A stretch of 64,000 nucleotides of DNA from Leifsonia psychrotolerans (lineage in GTDB: Bacteria; Actinomycetota; Actinomycetes; Actinomycetales; Microbacteriaceae), in the NCBI RefSeq assembly GCF_013410665.1, contig NZ_JACCFM010000001.1, positions 1,860,001 to 1,924,000 on the forward strand. The letters are read 5' to 3'. Of this stretch, positions 8,414-17,631 are shown in pieces. The position numbers and the translations under genes are program-made. The notes below the pieces were generated by a model. The model saw only the letters and a program-made list of their open reading frames with translations, searched no databases and was not told the DNA's origin. How positions within the stretch are numbered: position 1 is the first letter of the stretch; the number at the start of each line of letters is the position of its first letter.

Positions 8414-9478
8414 ATGAGCGTCGCCGCGCACACCCCGGTTCAGTGCGGCATCGTGCCGCCCCAGCTCCTGGTGCGTGTGGCCAGACAGGGCGATCCCCGT
8501 TTTGCCGGCGCTGCCGCGGCGGCACGAGACTCCTTGCTTTGCGACGAGGCTTTCCGTGACACACGGCGGGCAGCACCCGTGCAGCACCTCGATCAGGGCC
8601 TTCATCGCCCCGGGGCTGCGCCACGCTCCGTCTGGAACGCTCGTGGGAGCGAGTTGCTCCCCGGCATCCAGGCCCGCACCGAGGGAACTCCTCCCACCCC
8701 GGATGCCGCGGTGAACGAGGTCTATGACGGCCTCGGCTCCGCCCGCGTTCTGCTCTGGAACGCCTTCCACCGAGACTCCCTCGACGACCACGGAATGCCA
8801 CTTCGTGCCACCGTTCACTTTGCTTCCCACTACGACAACGCGGTCTGGGACGGCTCACGGTTCGTGTTCGGCGACGGAGACGGCCAAGTCTTCGCTCGAT
8901 TCACCCGCTCGCTCTCGGCCCTGGGCCATGAGTTCGGGCACGCGCTCGTGCAACAGACCGCAGATCTGGACTACCTCGGGCAATCGGGCGCGCTCCACGA
9001 ATCACTCGCCGACGTGTTCGGTTCACTCGTCGACCAATATGCGCACGGCCACAGCGCGGCCCAGGCCACCTGGTTGATTGGCGAGGGCCTGTTCATCGAC
9101 GAACTCGACGCCCACGCCATCCGCTCGCTGAAGGCTCCGGGAACCGCCTACAACGACGATGTTCTCGGCAAAGATCCGCAGCCGAGCAGCATGGCCGACT
9201 ACGTCGAAACGGATGACGACAACGGCGGTGTGCACCTGAATTCTGGCATTCCGAATCGGGCTTTCTTTCTGGTCGCAACCTGGCTCGGCGGCAACGCGTG
9301 GGAGGCCCCCGGGCAGATCTGGTACAACACCCTCACGGCTGGCACTCTCGCCCCGTGTGTCGACTTCACCGGTTTTGCGCGGGCAACGACGCGGACCGCG
9401 TCGTCGATGTTCGGTGAGGGATCGACCGAGCACACGGCCGTGGCTGCGGCCTGGCGCGAGGTGGGCGTGGTCGCTTAG
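8414..9478 (+). CDS. Protealysin-like M4 metallopeptidase
   Basis: The 354-residue protein is a thermolysin-family zinc protease. His172-Glu173-x-x-His176 (HEFGH) holds the zinc and the catalytic Glu; Glu196 in HESLAD is the third ligand; the conserved HLNSGIPN supplies the transition-state His. It has no signal peptide. The N-terminus CGIVPPQLL (residues 11-19) matches the short propeptide of the protealysin subgroup, in which a PPxLL-type motif and Cys are typical, rather than the long FTP propeptide of thermolysin. It is probably cytoplasmic or released by another route. A CAGAAT box six bases before the ATG may be a leaderless promoter. Confidence 0.88.
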   Translation: MSVAAHTPVQCGIVPPQLLVRVARQGDPRFAGAAAAARDSLLCDEAFRDTRRAAPVQHLDQGLHRPGAAPRSVWNARGSELLPGIQARTEGTPPTPDAAVNEVYDGLGSARVLLWNAFHRDSLDDHGMPLRATVHFASHYDNAVWDGSRFVFGDGDGQVFARFTRSLSALGHEFGHALVQQTADLDYLGQSGALHESLADVFGSLVDQYAHGHSAAQATWLIGEGLFIDELDAHAIRSLKAPGTAYNDDVLGKDPQPSSMADYVETDDDNGGVHLNSGIPNRAFFLVATWLGGNAWEAPGQIWYNTLTAGTLAPCVDFTGFARATTRTASSMFGEGSTEHTAVAAAWREVGVVA

Positions 9479-9500
9479 CGTGGCCGGTTAGAGAGGGCGC

Positions 9501-9926
9501 TTAGCGACGGCGTACGTGCGACTGCAACAGCGCCAGTACTGCGGCAGCGTAGGCGCCTTCGGCCGTTGAAGCCTCATGGCTGACCGGCTCCGAGTGAATT
9601 TCCGAGATCACGCGAAACGTCTCGGGTCCGTCGTCGATTTCGCGCTGTAATGACGTGAACCCACGCCCGAGCAGCAAGCGCAATTGGTCCTCTCTCGGCA
9701 ACCACAGTGCGTCCTCGAGCGCCAACGAATCCAGGGCCCATTCGGTGGTGCCGTTGAATCCCAGAATCGTGCCGGTGTCGAACTCGTGGGTTTCGATGGC
9801 CATATTGCTCACCGTGAACACGTCGTTCTCGAATCCCGGCCGCTCAATGCTGAAGAAATCGCCCGAAACCGGATGCCAGGTCAGGCCAGCCAATCGCAGG
9901 GCCCGGGCCACATCGATGGAGATCAT
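9501..9926 (-). CDS. Conserved actinobacterial hypothetical protein
   Basis: This 141-residue soluble protein contains the stretches FNGTTEWALDS and LWLPREDQLR, which I recall from a conserved actinobacterial family sometimes mislabelled pilus assembly protein. No catalytic motif or membrane segment is visible. The ATG at 9926 follows GATAAT and GGGGA, so either a leaderless start or a short ribosome site would serve. It is flanked by the convergent M4 protease gene and the FKBP gene, with no obvious operon. Function unknown. Confidence 0.68.
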   Translation of the reverse strand: MISIDVARALRLAGLTWHPVSGDFFSIERPGFENDVFTVSNMAIETHEFDTGTILGFNGTTEWALDSLALEDALWLPREDQLRLLLGRGFTSLQREIDDGPETFRVISEIHSEPVSHEASTAEGAYAAAVLALLQSHVRRR

Positions 9927-10073
9927 TCCCCATTATCTGCACCGACGGTAGCTGCGAGGCAAGGCCATCCGACAAAAAGTGACGACGCGGCCCCGAACGC
10001 TGGTGGCGGTATCGGGGACGCGCCGTAAGTGGCGAGCCGTGCGTGGCGAGCCGTGCGTGGCGAACCGGAGCGG

Positions 10074-10445
10074 TTAGCTGACGCCCAGCAGATCGATCAC
10101 GAAAATCAGCGTCTTACCACCGAGGTGGTGGCCAGACCCCGCCGGGCCATAGGCCAGGTGCGGCGGAACCACGAGCTTGCGACGTCCGCCGACCTTCATG
10201 CCGGGGATGCCCTGCTGCCACCCAGCGATCAACGAACCGAGGGGGAAGTTGATCGACTGGCCGCGACCCCACGAGGAGTCGAACTCTTCGCCGGAGTCAT
10301 ATTCGACACCCAGGTAGTGCACGTCGACCTTCGCGCCGGGGGCCGCTTCTGGGCCTTCTCCGACAACGATGTCAATAATCTCGAGGGCTTCGGGAGCCGG
10401 TCCTTCAGGAAAGTCAAGTTCGGGTTTTGAGTTCAAATCAGTCAT
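10074..10445 (-). CDS. FKBP-type peptidyl-prolyl cis-trans isomerase
   Basis: The 123-residue product is one FKBP domain without signal peptide or extra domains, so it is cytoplasmic. The conserved pocket is recognisable: DVHYLGVEYDSGEEFDSS, then INFPLGSLIAGWQQGIPGM (the FPLG..VI.GWxxG segment lining the proline pocket), then RKLVVPPHLAYG. It catalyses proline isomerisation during protein folding. Length matches single-domain actinobacterial FKBPs. It stands alone; the terminator at 10536-10592 lies upstream and separates it from gdhA. Confidence 0.9.
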   Translation of the reverse strand: MTDLNSKPELDFPEGPAPEALEIIDIVVGEGPEAAPGAKVDVHYLGVEYDSGEEFDSSWGRGQSINFPLGSLIAGWQQGIPGMKVGGRRKLVVPPHLAYGPAGSGHHLGGKTLIFVIDLLGVS

Positions 10446-10535
10446 TGTTCCATCAAAGCGGATTCAGCGGCCGCACGCACATTCAAAACAATTCCTTGCT
10501 TAATCGTCACCGACGATGCACCATTTTAAGTAGAC

Positions 10536-10592
10536 AAACCCGCCGTCCCGGATCGCTTGTCGGCAGTGCCACACGACCGGGCGGCGGGTTTT
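10536..10592 (-). terminator. Hairpin terminator downstream of gdhA
   Basis: AAACCCGCCGTCCCG (10536-10550) pairs with CGGGCGGCGGGTTT (10578-10591) with one bulged base. On the minus strand it lies about 30 bases after the gdhA stop and ends in GGGTTTG, so it probably ends gdhA transcription before the FKBP gene. Confidence 0.7.
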
Positions 10593-10621
10593 CTGCTGCT
10601 CCCGTACCGGCGTCTCCGGGC

Positions 10622-12010
<1,389 letters not shown>

Positions 12011-12052
12011 TCAAGAGTACAGCCCCAATTCAGGCTCGCCCGTCACGTGCCG

Positions 12053-12058
12053 TAGCCT
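12053..12058 (+). promoter_or_regulatory. -10 box of leaderless promoter for FAH-family gene
   Basis: TAGCCT lies six bases before the GTG at 12065, with no ribosome site between. This supports GTG as the start and a leaderless mRNA. Confidence 0.6.
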
Positions 12059-12064
12059 AGAGAA

Positions 12065-12940
12065 GTGAAGTTTGCGCATTTAAGAGTTGAAGGTCAGTCC
12101 GTTCCCCGCCTAGCCGTGACCCAGGAAGATTCGGCACTCTTCCTCGACGAGATCATGGATGACGCACCTCGCGACCTCCAGGACCTCCTGGAGAAGGGGC
12201 CCGACGAGTTCAACCGCGTACGCGCTCTCGTCACCCATTCGCTTGTGCATGGCGCAAGCGTGACGCCGCTCGAGACGCTGCGTCATTCCTCCGCCGTTCT
12301 TCGCCCGCCGCAGATCATCGCGATCGGCGCCAACTATGCCGCGCACTCCTCCGAGCTCAAACTGCGCTCCGAGACCGCGGCGACGATCTTCTCGCTCTGG
12401 CCGAACTCCCTCACCGGGCACGAGTCGACCATCAGCTGGCCGGCCGACCTGACCCAGGAGGTCGACTACGAAGCCGAGCTCGGTGTCGTGATCGGTCGCG
12501 CCGCCCGCAACGTGTCGGTGGCGAATGCGCTCGACTACGTCTTCGGGTATACCGTCGTCAACGACATCACGGCCCGCAACTTGCAGTTCTCCGAGGCGCA
12601 GTGGTCACGGTGCAAGTCGTTCGATGGCTTCACACCGACCGGTCCGGTCGTTGTCACCGCCGATGAGATCGGTGATCCGCAGGATGTCTGGCTGACCACC
12701 CATGTCGACGGTCGCATTCTGCAAGATGCCTCGAGCGGTGACATGGTGCGTACCGTCGCCGAGATCATTTCGTACCTGTCGAAGACCGCTACTTTGCTAC
12801 CGGGCACGCTCATCTCGACGGGCAGTCCGGGTGGTGCCGGCTACAGCCGCAAACCGCAGGTGTTCCTGCGCGATGGGTCAACCGTGACGATCACGATCGA
12901 CAAGATCGGCATGCTCACCACGCACTGTCGCGAGATCTAG
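12065..12940 (+). CDS. Fumarylacetoacetate hydrolase-family protein
   Basis: The 291-residue protein has an N-terminal domain and a C-terminal FAH fold. The metal ligands appear in VDYEAELGVVIG (Glu, Glu) and the family signature YTVVNDITARNLQ. The final STGSPGGAGY loop is typical. Members hydrolyse acylpyruvates or decarboxylate oxaloacetate, or act in aromatic ring-fission pathways. No aromatic catabolism genes are nearby, so an acylpyruvase or oxaloacetate decarboxylase role is as likely. The start is a GTG preceded by a leaderless-type TAGCCT box. Confidence 0.85.
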   Translation: MKFAHLRVEGQSVPRLAVTQEDSALFLDEIMDDAPRDLQDLLEKGPDEFNRVRALVTHSLVHGASVTPLETLRHSSAVLRPPQIIAIGANYAAHSSELKLRSETAATIFSLWPNSLTGHESTISWPADLTQEVDYEAELGVVIGRAARNVSVANALDYVFGYTVVNDITARNLQFSEAQWSRCKSFDGFTPTGPVVVTADEIGDPQDVWLTTHVDGRILQDASSGDMVRTVAEIISYLSKTATLLPGTLISTGSPGGAGYSRKPQVFLRDGSTVTITIDKIGMLTTHCREI

Positions 12941-13032
12941 CGGCGCGTCATTCGTCGGTCCTTCAGCTCGAGAATTCTCGCCGCTCAGGCGTAGGATCCC
13001 CCTAGGCCCGGTGTGCCTCGGGGAGGTTGACA

Positions 13033-13785
13033 ATGGTCACCATTTCGGTCGTCATTCCCTCCTACAACGACGCGTGCTTTCTGGCGGCAGCACTCGACGC
13101 ACTGGCCGCGCAACTGCGACCTGCCGACGAGATCGTCGTCGTCGACAACGGGTCGACCGATGACACGTCCGACGTCGCGCGCGCCGCGGGCGCTCGTGTC
13201 GTCGTCGAACCGTTGCGCGGAATCTGGCCCGCGGCCTCGGCGGGCTATGACGCGGCATCCGGCGATCTGATCGCCCGTCTCGACGCCGACTCGCTGCCGC
13301 CCGTTGATTGGCTGGCGCATATCGAGGCGGAGTTCGTGCTGTCCCCTGAGCTCGGCGTACTCACCGGGCCGGGCGAGTTCTACGATTGCACCCCGCTCGT
13401 CGCAGCGCTCGGTGAAGGCCTCTACATCGGCGGCTACTTCTGGTTCATGGGCTGGTGGCTCACTGAGCCGCCCATTTTCGGGTCGAATTTCGCCATGAGG
13501 CGCACGGTCTGGCGCGAGGTGCGCGGGCGGGTGCATCGCCGCGACGGAACGGTGCACGACGACCTCGATCTCAGCTATCACCTCGACCCCGGCGTGGTGG
13601 TGGTCTACGACCCGACCCTCCGCGTGGGGATCTCTGCCCGTCCGTTCAACACATGGAGCGGCTTCTCGCGGCGACTGAACTGGGCGTTTCGCACCATCCG
13701 CATGCATTGGCCGGACGAGTCCCCGATGCGCCGACGCATCGCCCGTCGGGCGCTGCACTCGGCCGCGTCACACAGCCAGGCCTGA
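13033..13785 (+). CDS. Family 2 glycosyltransferase
   Basis: The 250-residue product has the GT-A fold N-terminus: ISVVIPSYNDACFL, then IVVVDNGSTDDT and ARLDADS, the last giving the DxD-type motif that binds the metal and nucleotide sugar. A hydrophobic aromatic stretch (GGYFWFMGWWL, about 137-147) may sit at the membrane surface. The acceptor-side HDDLDLSYHL matches the ED-type motif. ATG 13033 was chosen over TTG 13027 because GGGAGG lies seven bases before it. It is a lone gene; the acceptor is unknown. Confidence 0.84.
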   Translation: MVTISVVIPSYNDACFLAAALDALAAQLRPADEIVVVDNGSTDDTSDVARAAGARVVVEPLRGIWPAASAGYDAASGDLIARLDADSLPPVDWLAHIEAEFVLSPELGVLTGPGEFYDCTPLVAALGEGLYIGGYFWFMGWWLTEPPIFGSNFAMRRTVWREVRGRVHRRDGTVHDDLDLSYHLDPGVVVVYDPTLRVGISARPFNTWSGFSRRLNWAFRTIRMHWPDESPMRRRIARRALHSAASHSQA

Positions 13786-13795
13786 CGCACTATGC

Positions 13796-14722
13796 TCAGG
13801 CCGACCTCGACTCGGCCCGCGCGTACAACGCCACGAGGTCGGCTGCCAGCCGGTGCGGAGTGGTTTCGCACGGGCTGTGGCCTGTGGGGTACTCGCGATA
13901 CACGGCACCGATCAGTTCGGCATTCTCGCGCTGCAGCCGCGTCGGCCAGATGTCATGTCGGCCCACGGCGACGAGGAGTGGGATGCCGCTGTCGACGAGT
14001 TCGCGCCTCCGGTCTGGCGCGTGTTTCATCAGTCTGACGATCTCGTCAACACTGCGCCGGGAGGTGAACTCGAACCGTTCGCGGACCAACTCCACGCGTC
14101 CGGGTGTCGCTCGGTTCAGGTTTGCGCTGACACCCCAGATCAGCAGGCCCGCAATGCGATGCGGCGTGGTCAGATAGCTGAGCGGACCGATCCAGCTCAC
14201 CCCTCGAAACGACTGTCCCGGCTGTGGTGGAACTCCGAGAAATGCGACTGAGGCAAAGAGTTCTGGCGCAGCCACGAGGGCTTCTTGCACGACGAATCCC
14301 GCAAACGAGTAACCGAGAACGTGGGCGGGAACCGTTCCCGCGTGAAGGAAAGCGAGCAGGTCGGCGACGAAGAAGTCATAGTCATAAGACTCACCGGCCG
14401 GCGCAGCGGCGGCGGCTGACCCGTATTGGCCGGCCAGGTCATAGCTTTCGACGTAGTAGCCCGCCGCCGCCAGAAGCGGACCGAGCAGAATAAAGTCTTC
14501 TTTCGAGCCGGTCGCTCCGGGCACGAGCACCACCCGCGGGTGCGTGGGATTGCCGAACGCGACGGCCGCGAGCGATCCGCTTGGCGCATCGAAGCGGAAG
14601 GACCGTGACCCGGCTGGCAGCGTCTGCCAATCGACATCGGCCAGGTCCGCGTCAAGCGCGTCGAGGGACTCCGCATCACCGGCGTCGGGTCGACGGGCGC
14701 AACGCCGTTGCCACATGGTCAC
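13796..14722 (-). CDS. Alpha/beta hydrolase
   Basis: The protein (308 residues from GTG) shows the complete alpha/beta hydrolase triad: Ser139 in the nucleophile elbow GYSFAG, Asp in GRHDIWP and His in GHSPCE near the end. VLVPGATGSKED forms the oxyanion-hole loop. There is no signal peptide. A TAGCCT box six bases before the GTG at 14722 suggests a leaderless transcript starting there; an ATG two codons later is the alternative. The 3' end faces the convergent glycosyltransferase gene. Esterase, lipase or peptidase activity cannot be separated by eye. Confidence 0.83.
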   Translation of the reverse strand: MTMWQRRCARRPDAGDAESLDALDADLADVDWQTLPAGSRSFRFDAPSGSLAAVAFGNPTHPRVVLVPGATGSKEDFILLGPLLAAAGYYVESYDLAGQYGSAAAAAPAGESYDYDFFVADLLAFLHAGTVPAHVLGYSFAGFVVQEALVAAPELFASVAFLGVPPQPGQSFRGVSWIGPLSYLTTPHRIAGLLIWGVSANLNRATPGRVELVRERFEFTSRRSVDEIVRLMKHAPDRRRELVDSGIPLLVAVGRHDIWPTRLQRENAELIGAVYREYPTGHSPCETTPHRLAADLVALYARAESRSA

Positions 14723-14781
14723 GGATCCAGGCTACTCCCGGGTTCCGCCATCCGTCTCGGCCGTCGCGCCCGCCCCGGCCG

Positions 14782-16305
14782 CTATTCGATGATGGGAATT
14801 GTGCTGGAGGCCGTCGGCGAATCGGCCTCCATGCCCGACAGTCGCGCCGGCTCCAGCTCACGCATGACGTCTTCACGGCTCATCAGTTTGGCTTCGACGA
14901 CGAGGTCGGCCACGTTGCGCCCGGTCAGCAAGGCGGTCTGGGCCAGGGCCGCCGCCGCCGAGTAGCCGATGTGCGGAATCAGCGCGGTGATCACGCCGAC
15001 GCTCGAGCCCACCATGGCGCTCAGGCGGTCTTCGTTGGCGGTGATGCCGTCGATGCAATTCACCCGCAACGTCCACATGGCCTGGGTCATCCAGGCCAAG
15101 CTCTGCAGCAGCGAGTGCGCGATGACGGGCTCGAAGGCGTTCAGCTGCAGCTGGCCTCCCTCCGCGGCCATCGTCACCGTGACATCGGCTCCGGCAACAG
15201 CGAACGCGACCTGGTTGACGACCTCGGGAATCACCGGGTTGACCTTGCCGGGCATGATCGACGAGCCGGCCTGCTTGGGCGGCAGGTTGATCTCGCCGAA
15301 CCCAGCCTGCGGTCCGGAGGAGAGGAGGCGCAGGTCGTTGCAGATCTTCGACAGTTTGATCGCGCTGCGCTTGAGGTTTCCGCTGAACGACATGAAACTG
15401 CCCGCATCGCTGGTCGACTCGATCAGGTCGGGTGCGGCCTCCAGCGTGAGGCCGGTGATCAGGTTGAGGTGGCGGATGGCGGCAGCCGCGTAGCCGGGGT
15501 CGGCCGTGATTCCCGTGCCGATCGCTGTTGCGCCCAGGTTCACCTCAGCCAGCAGCCAGATCGTCTCGGTCAGACGGTCGTAGTCCTCGCCCAGTGTGGT
15601 CGCGAAACCATGGAATTCCTGGCCGAGCGTCATCGGCACGGCATCCTGCATCTGGGTGCGGCCAACCTTCAGAATGTGGTTGAACTCAACAGCCTTGCTC
15701 GAGAACGAGCCCTGCAGGAGCTTGAGCTCACGCAGCAGGTGCTGCAGCGAGTAGTTGAGCGCGATCTTGATCGCCGTCGGGTAGGTGTCGTTTGTCGACT
15801 GACTGCGGTTGACATGATCAATCGGACTCAGAATGTCGTAGCGGCCCTTGTCGTAGCCGGCGTGCTCGAGTGCGACATTGCAGATGACCTCGTTGGCATT
15901 CATATTGGTGGAGGTTCCGGCCCCACCCTGAATCACGCCGACGACGAACTGGTCGTGGTAGGAGCCATCGATGATGTCCTGGCAGGCGGCATCGATCCAG
16001 CCGGCGCGTTCCGGCGACAAGGCACCGATCTCCTTATTCGCGCGTGCACAGGCCTGCTTGACGGAGGCGAGGGCGACGACAAAGTCGGGGTAGACCGAGA
16101 TGGGCCGTTTGGCGATCGGGAAGTTATCCATGGCCCGCTGAGTGTGCACACCGTAGTAGGCATCGGTCGGCACTTCGAGGGCGCCGAGCGAATCGCGCTC
16201 AAGCCGGAATCCGGGGCGAGGAACATCATTGTTCTGCGCAGATTCCATACCGATTTCGTTCTTTTCACTGACTGATGACGGGGTTTCAGACACGCTTGTT
16301 GACAC
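14782..16305 (-). CDS. aspA: Aspartate ammonia-lyase
   Basis: The 507-residue enzyme belongs to the aspartase/fumarase superfamily. The signature GSSIMPGKVNP with the catalytic serine loop is present, as are the conserved GGAGTSTNMNANEV and SQSTNDTYPTA blocks. The latter matches aspartase. It converts aspartate to fumarate and ammonia. It has an N-terminal extension of about 30 Ser/Glu-rich residues. The GTG at 16303-16305 was chosen because GGAG lies six bases ahead; an ATG at 16248 would remove 19 residues. A fumarase class II is the alternative reading. Confidence 0.88.
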   Translation of the reverse strand: MSTSVSETPSSVSEKNEIGMESAQNNDVPRPGFRLERDSLGALEVPTDAYYGVHTQRAMDNFPIAKRPISVYPDFVVALASVKQACARANKEIGALSPERAGWIDAACQDIIDGSYHDQFVVGVIQGGAGTSTNMNANEVICNVALEHAGYDKGRYDILSPIDHVNRSQSTNDTYPTAIKIALNYSLQHLLRELKLLQGSFSSKAVEFNHILKVGRTQMQDAVPMTLGQEFHGFATTLGEDYDRLTETIWLLAEVNLGATAIGTGITADPGYAAAAIRHLNLITGLTLEAAPDLIESTSDAGSFMSFSGNLKRSAIKLSKICNDLRLLSSGPQAGFGEINLPPKQAGSSIMPGKVNPVIPEVVNQVAFAVAGADVTVTMAAEGGQLQLNAFEPVIAHSLLQSLAWMTQAMWTLRVNCIDGITANEDRLSAMVGSSVGVITALIPHIGYSAAAALAQTALLTGRNVADLVVEAKLMSREDVMRELEPARLSGMEADSPTASSTIPIIE

Positions 16306-16413
16306 GTGGTCTCCATTGCCGAGAGGGGGTGAGCTCGTGGCTCCTGACGCCTCCAGCCTATCGCGGGCCACCCGACGGGTGGCTGGATCAAACGCATCGA
16401 TTCGGTGCTCGCG

Positions 16414-16437
16414 CCGGACAGATTGCCGGACAGATTG
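16414..16437. repeat. Two-copy 12-bp tandem repeat in intergenic space
   Basis: CCGGACAGATTG occurs twice in direct succession, followed by CCGG. The rest of the 265-base gap between aspA and the LacI gene shows no gene or RNA that I can support; it presumably holds both divergent promoters. Confidence 0.6.
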
Positions 16438-16570
16438 CCGGGCCGCGAGGGCGCCGACTCACGAGGCCGACCACTCTCATCGGCGCGTCATCCAATAAAG
16501 TGTCCGGAGGGGCGTGCCTCATCGGTAAGCCCGCCACCGCACCACCGAAGCACCACCGACCGAGGACAGC

Positions 16571-17536
16571 ATGTCGACGATCTACGAGGTTGCAGCCCTG
16601 GCGGGAGTCTCCCCCGCCACCGTCTCACGTGTCTTCAACGGCATTACGGTCTCGCCCGAAAAATCTGAGCTCGTCCGCCGTGCGGCCACAGAACTCGCGT
16701 TCACTCCGAACCGCGCTGCACGCTCATTACGCACTCGGAGTTCCGAAGTAATCGCCCTGGTCATCCCCGATATCGAGAACCCGTTCTTCACCGCGATGGC
16801 GCGAGGTGTTGAAGATGTCGCGCAGGAGGCCGGCTACTCGGTAGTGCTGTGCAACACCGACGAGAATCCAGACAAAGAAGCAAAATACTTGTCGATCGCC
16901 GTGTCTGAGAACATGGCCGGCGTGATCCTTGCAGCGGCAAACGATCAGGTCGACCTCACTGCCCTCCTGACGCGCCGTCGCCCCGTAGTCGCAGTCGACC
17001 GCGGGCCCCACGGATTCACCATCGACGCCGTGTTGGTCGACAACATCGCGGGCGGTCGTGCCGCCACCCAAGCGCTCGCTGATCGGGGATTTACCCGAAT
17101 CGCGTGCATCACGGGACCGCGCGATGTCGAGACTGCACAGCAACGCGCTGACGGCTGGCGTGACGTGGCCCGTCCCGACAATGGAGACGATTCCCTCCGC
17201 TACGCGAATTTTCGTGTCGACGGTGGCCGAGCCGCGATGGAAAGCCTCCTGGCGATGGATCCCCCGCCCGACGCAGTTTTCGTCGCGAACAATCTGATGA
17301 GCGTCGGTGCCCTCCAGGTGCTCGTCGAGCGCGGCCAGACACCGGGCGGGATCGGGCTGGCAAGTCTCGGAGATTTGCCGTTTTCAACCGTCGCTCCCAC
17401 CGATGTCACGGTGATCCCTCTGCCCGCGCGCCATCTCGGGATGACCGCGGCACGACTGCTCCTGGCGCGCATCAGGGGCGACGACCAGCCCGCGCGCTCG
17501 ATCGTCGTGGGCAATGGAGCGCCGTTGAGGGGCTAA
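16571..17536 (+). CDS. LacI-family transcriptional regulator
   Basis: The 321-residue repressor begins with a LacI helix-turn-helix (TIYEVAALAGVSPATVSRV, residues 3-21) and hinge (NRAARSLRT), followed by a periplasmic-binding-protein-like sugar domain with IPDIENPFFTAMARG. It should bind a central-CpG palindrome and release it on sugar binding. The next two genes on the same strand, an FGGY kinase and a sugar isomerase, are the likely targets; a fitting palindrome lies at 17604-17617. GAGGA before the ATG supports the start. Confidence 0.9.
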   Translation: MSTIYEVAALAGVSPATVSRVFNGITVSPEKSELVRRAATELAFTPNRAARSLRTRSSEVIALVIPDIENPFFTAMARGVEDVAQEAGYSVVLCNTDENPDKEAKYLSIAVSENMAGVILAAANDQVDLTALLTRRRPVVAVDRGPHGFTIDAVLVDNIAGGRAATQALADRGFTRIACITGPRDVETAQQRADGWRDVARPDNGDDSLRYANFRVDGGRAAMESLLAMDPPPDAVFVANNLMSVGALQVLVERGQTPGGIGLASLGDLPFSTVAPTDVTVIPLPARHLGMTAARLLLARIRGDDQPARSIVVGNGAPLRG

Positions 17537-17596
17537 CGCCCGTTCCATCCGCCGGCTTCCGGCCTCTAGAGGAGACGCGAATTGGACCCGGCTCGG

Positions 17597-17625
17597 TTGA
17601 CCTTGAAATCGATTTCTGCGACCCT
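17597..17625 (+). promoter_or_regulatory. LacI-type operator in FGGY kinase promoter
   Basis: TTGACC (17597-17602) is a good -35 box. Between it and a weak -10 region lies TGAAATCGATTTCT (17604-17617), whose core GAAATCGATTTC is a perfect palindrome with the central CG typical of LacI-family sites. A repressor bound there would cover the promoter spacer. The LacI gene ends about 60 bases upstream. Confidence 0.62.
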
Positions 17626-17631
17626 GTCAGT

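Noticed and set aside
14581..16275. Long plus-strand open frame of 564 codons opposite aspA
   Set aside because: It is antisense to a clear aspartase; the composition is Arg/Gly/His/Val-rich and matches no family.
16306..16570. Small RNA or CRISPR fragment from the 12-bp repeat
   Set aside because: Only two copies without spacer and no cas genes; no RNA fold stands out.
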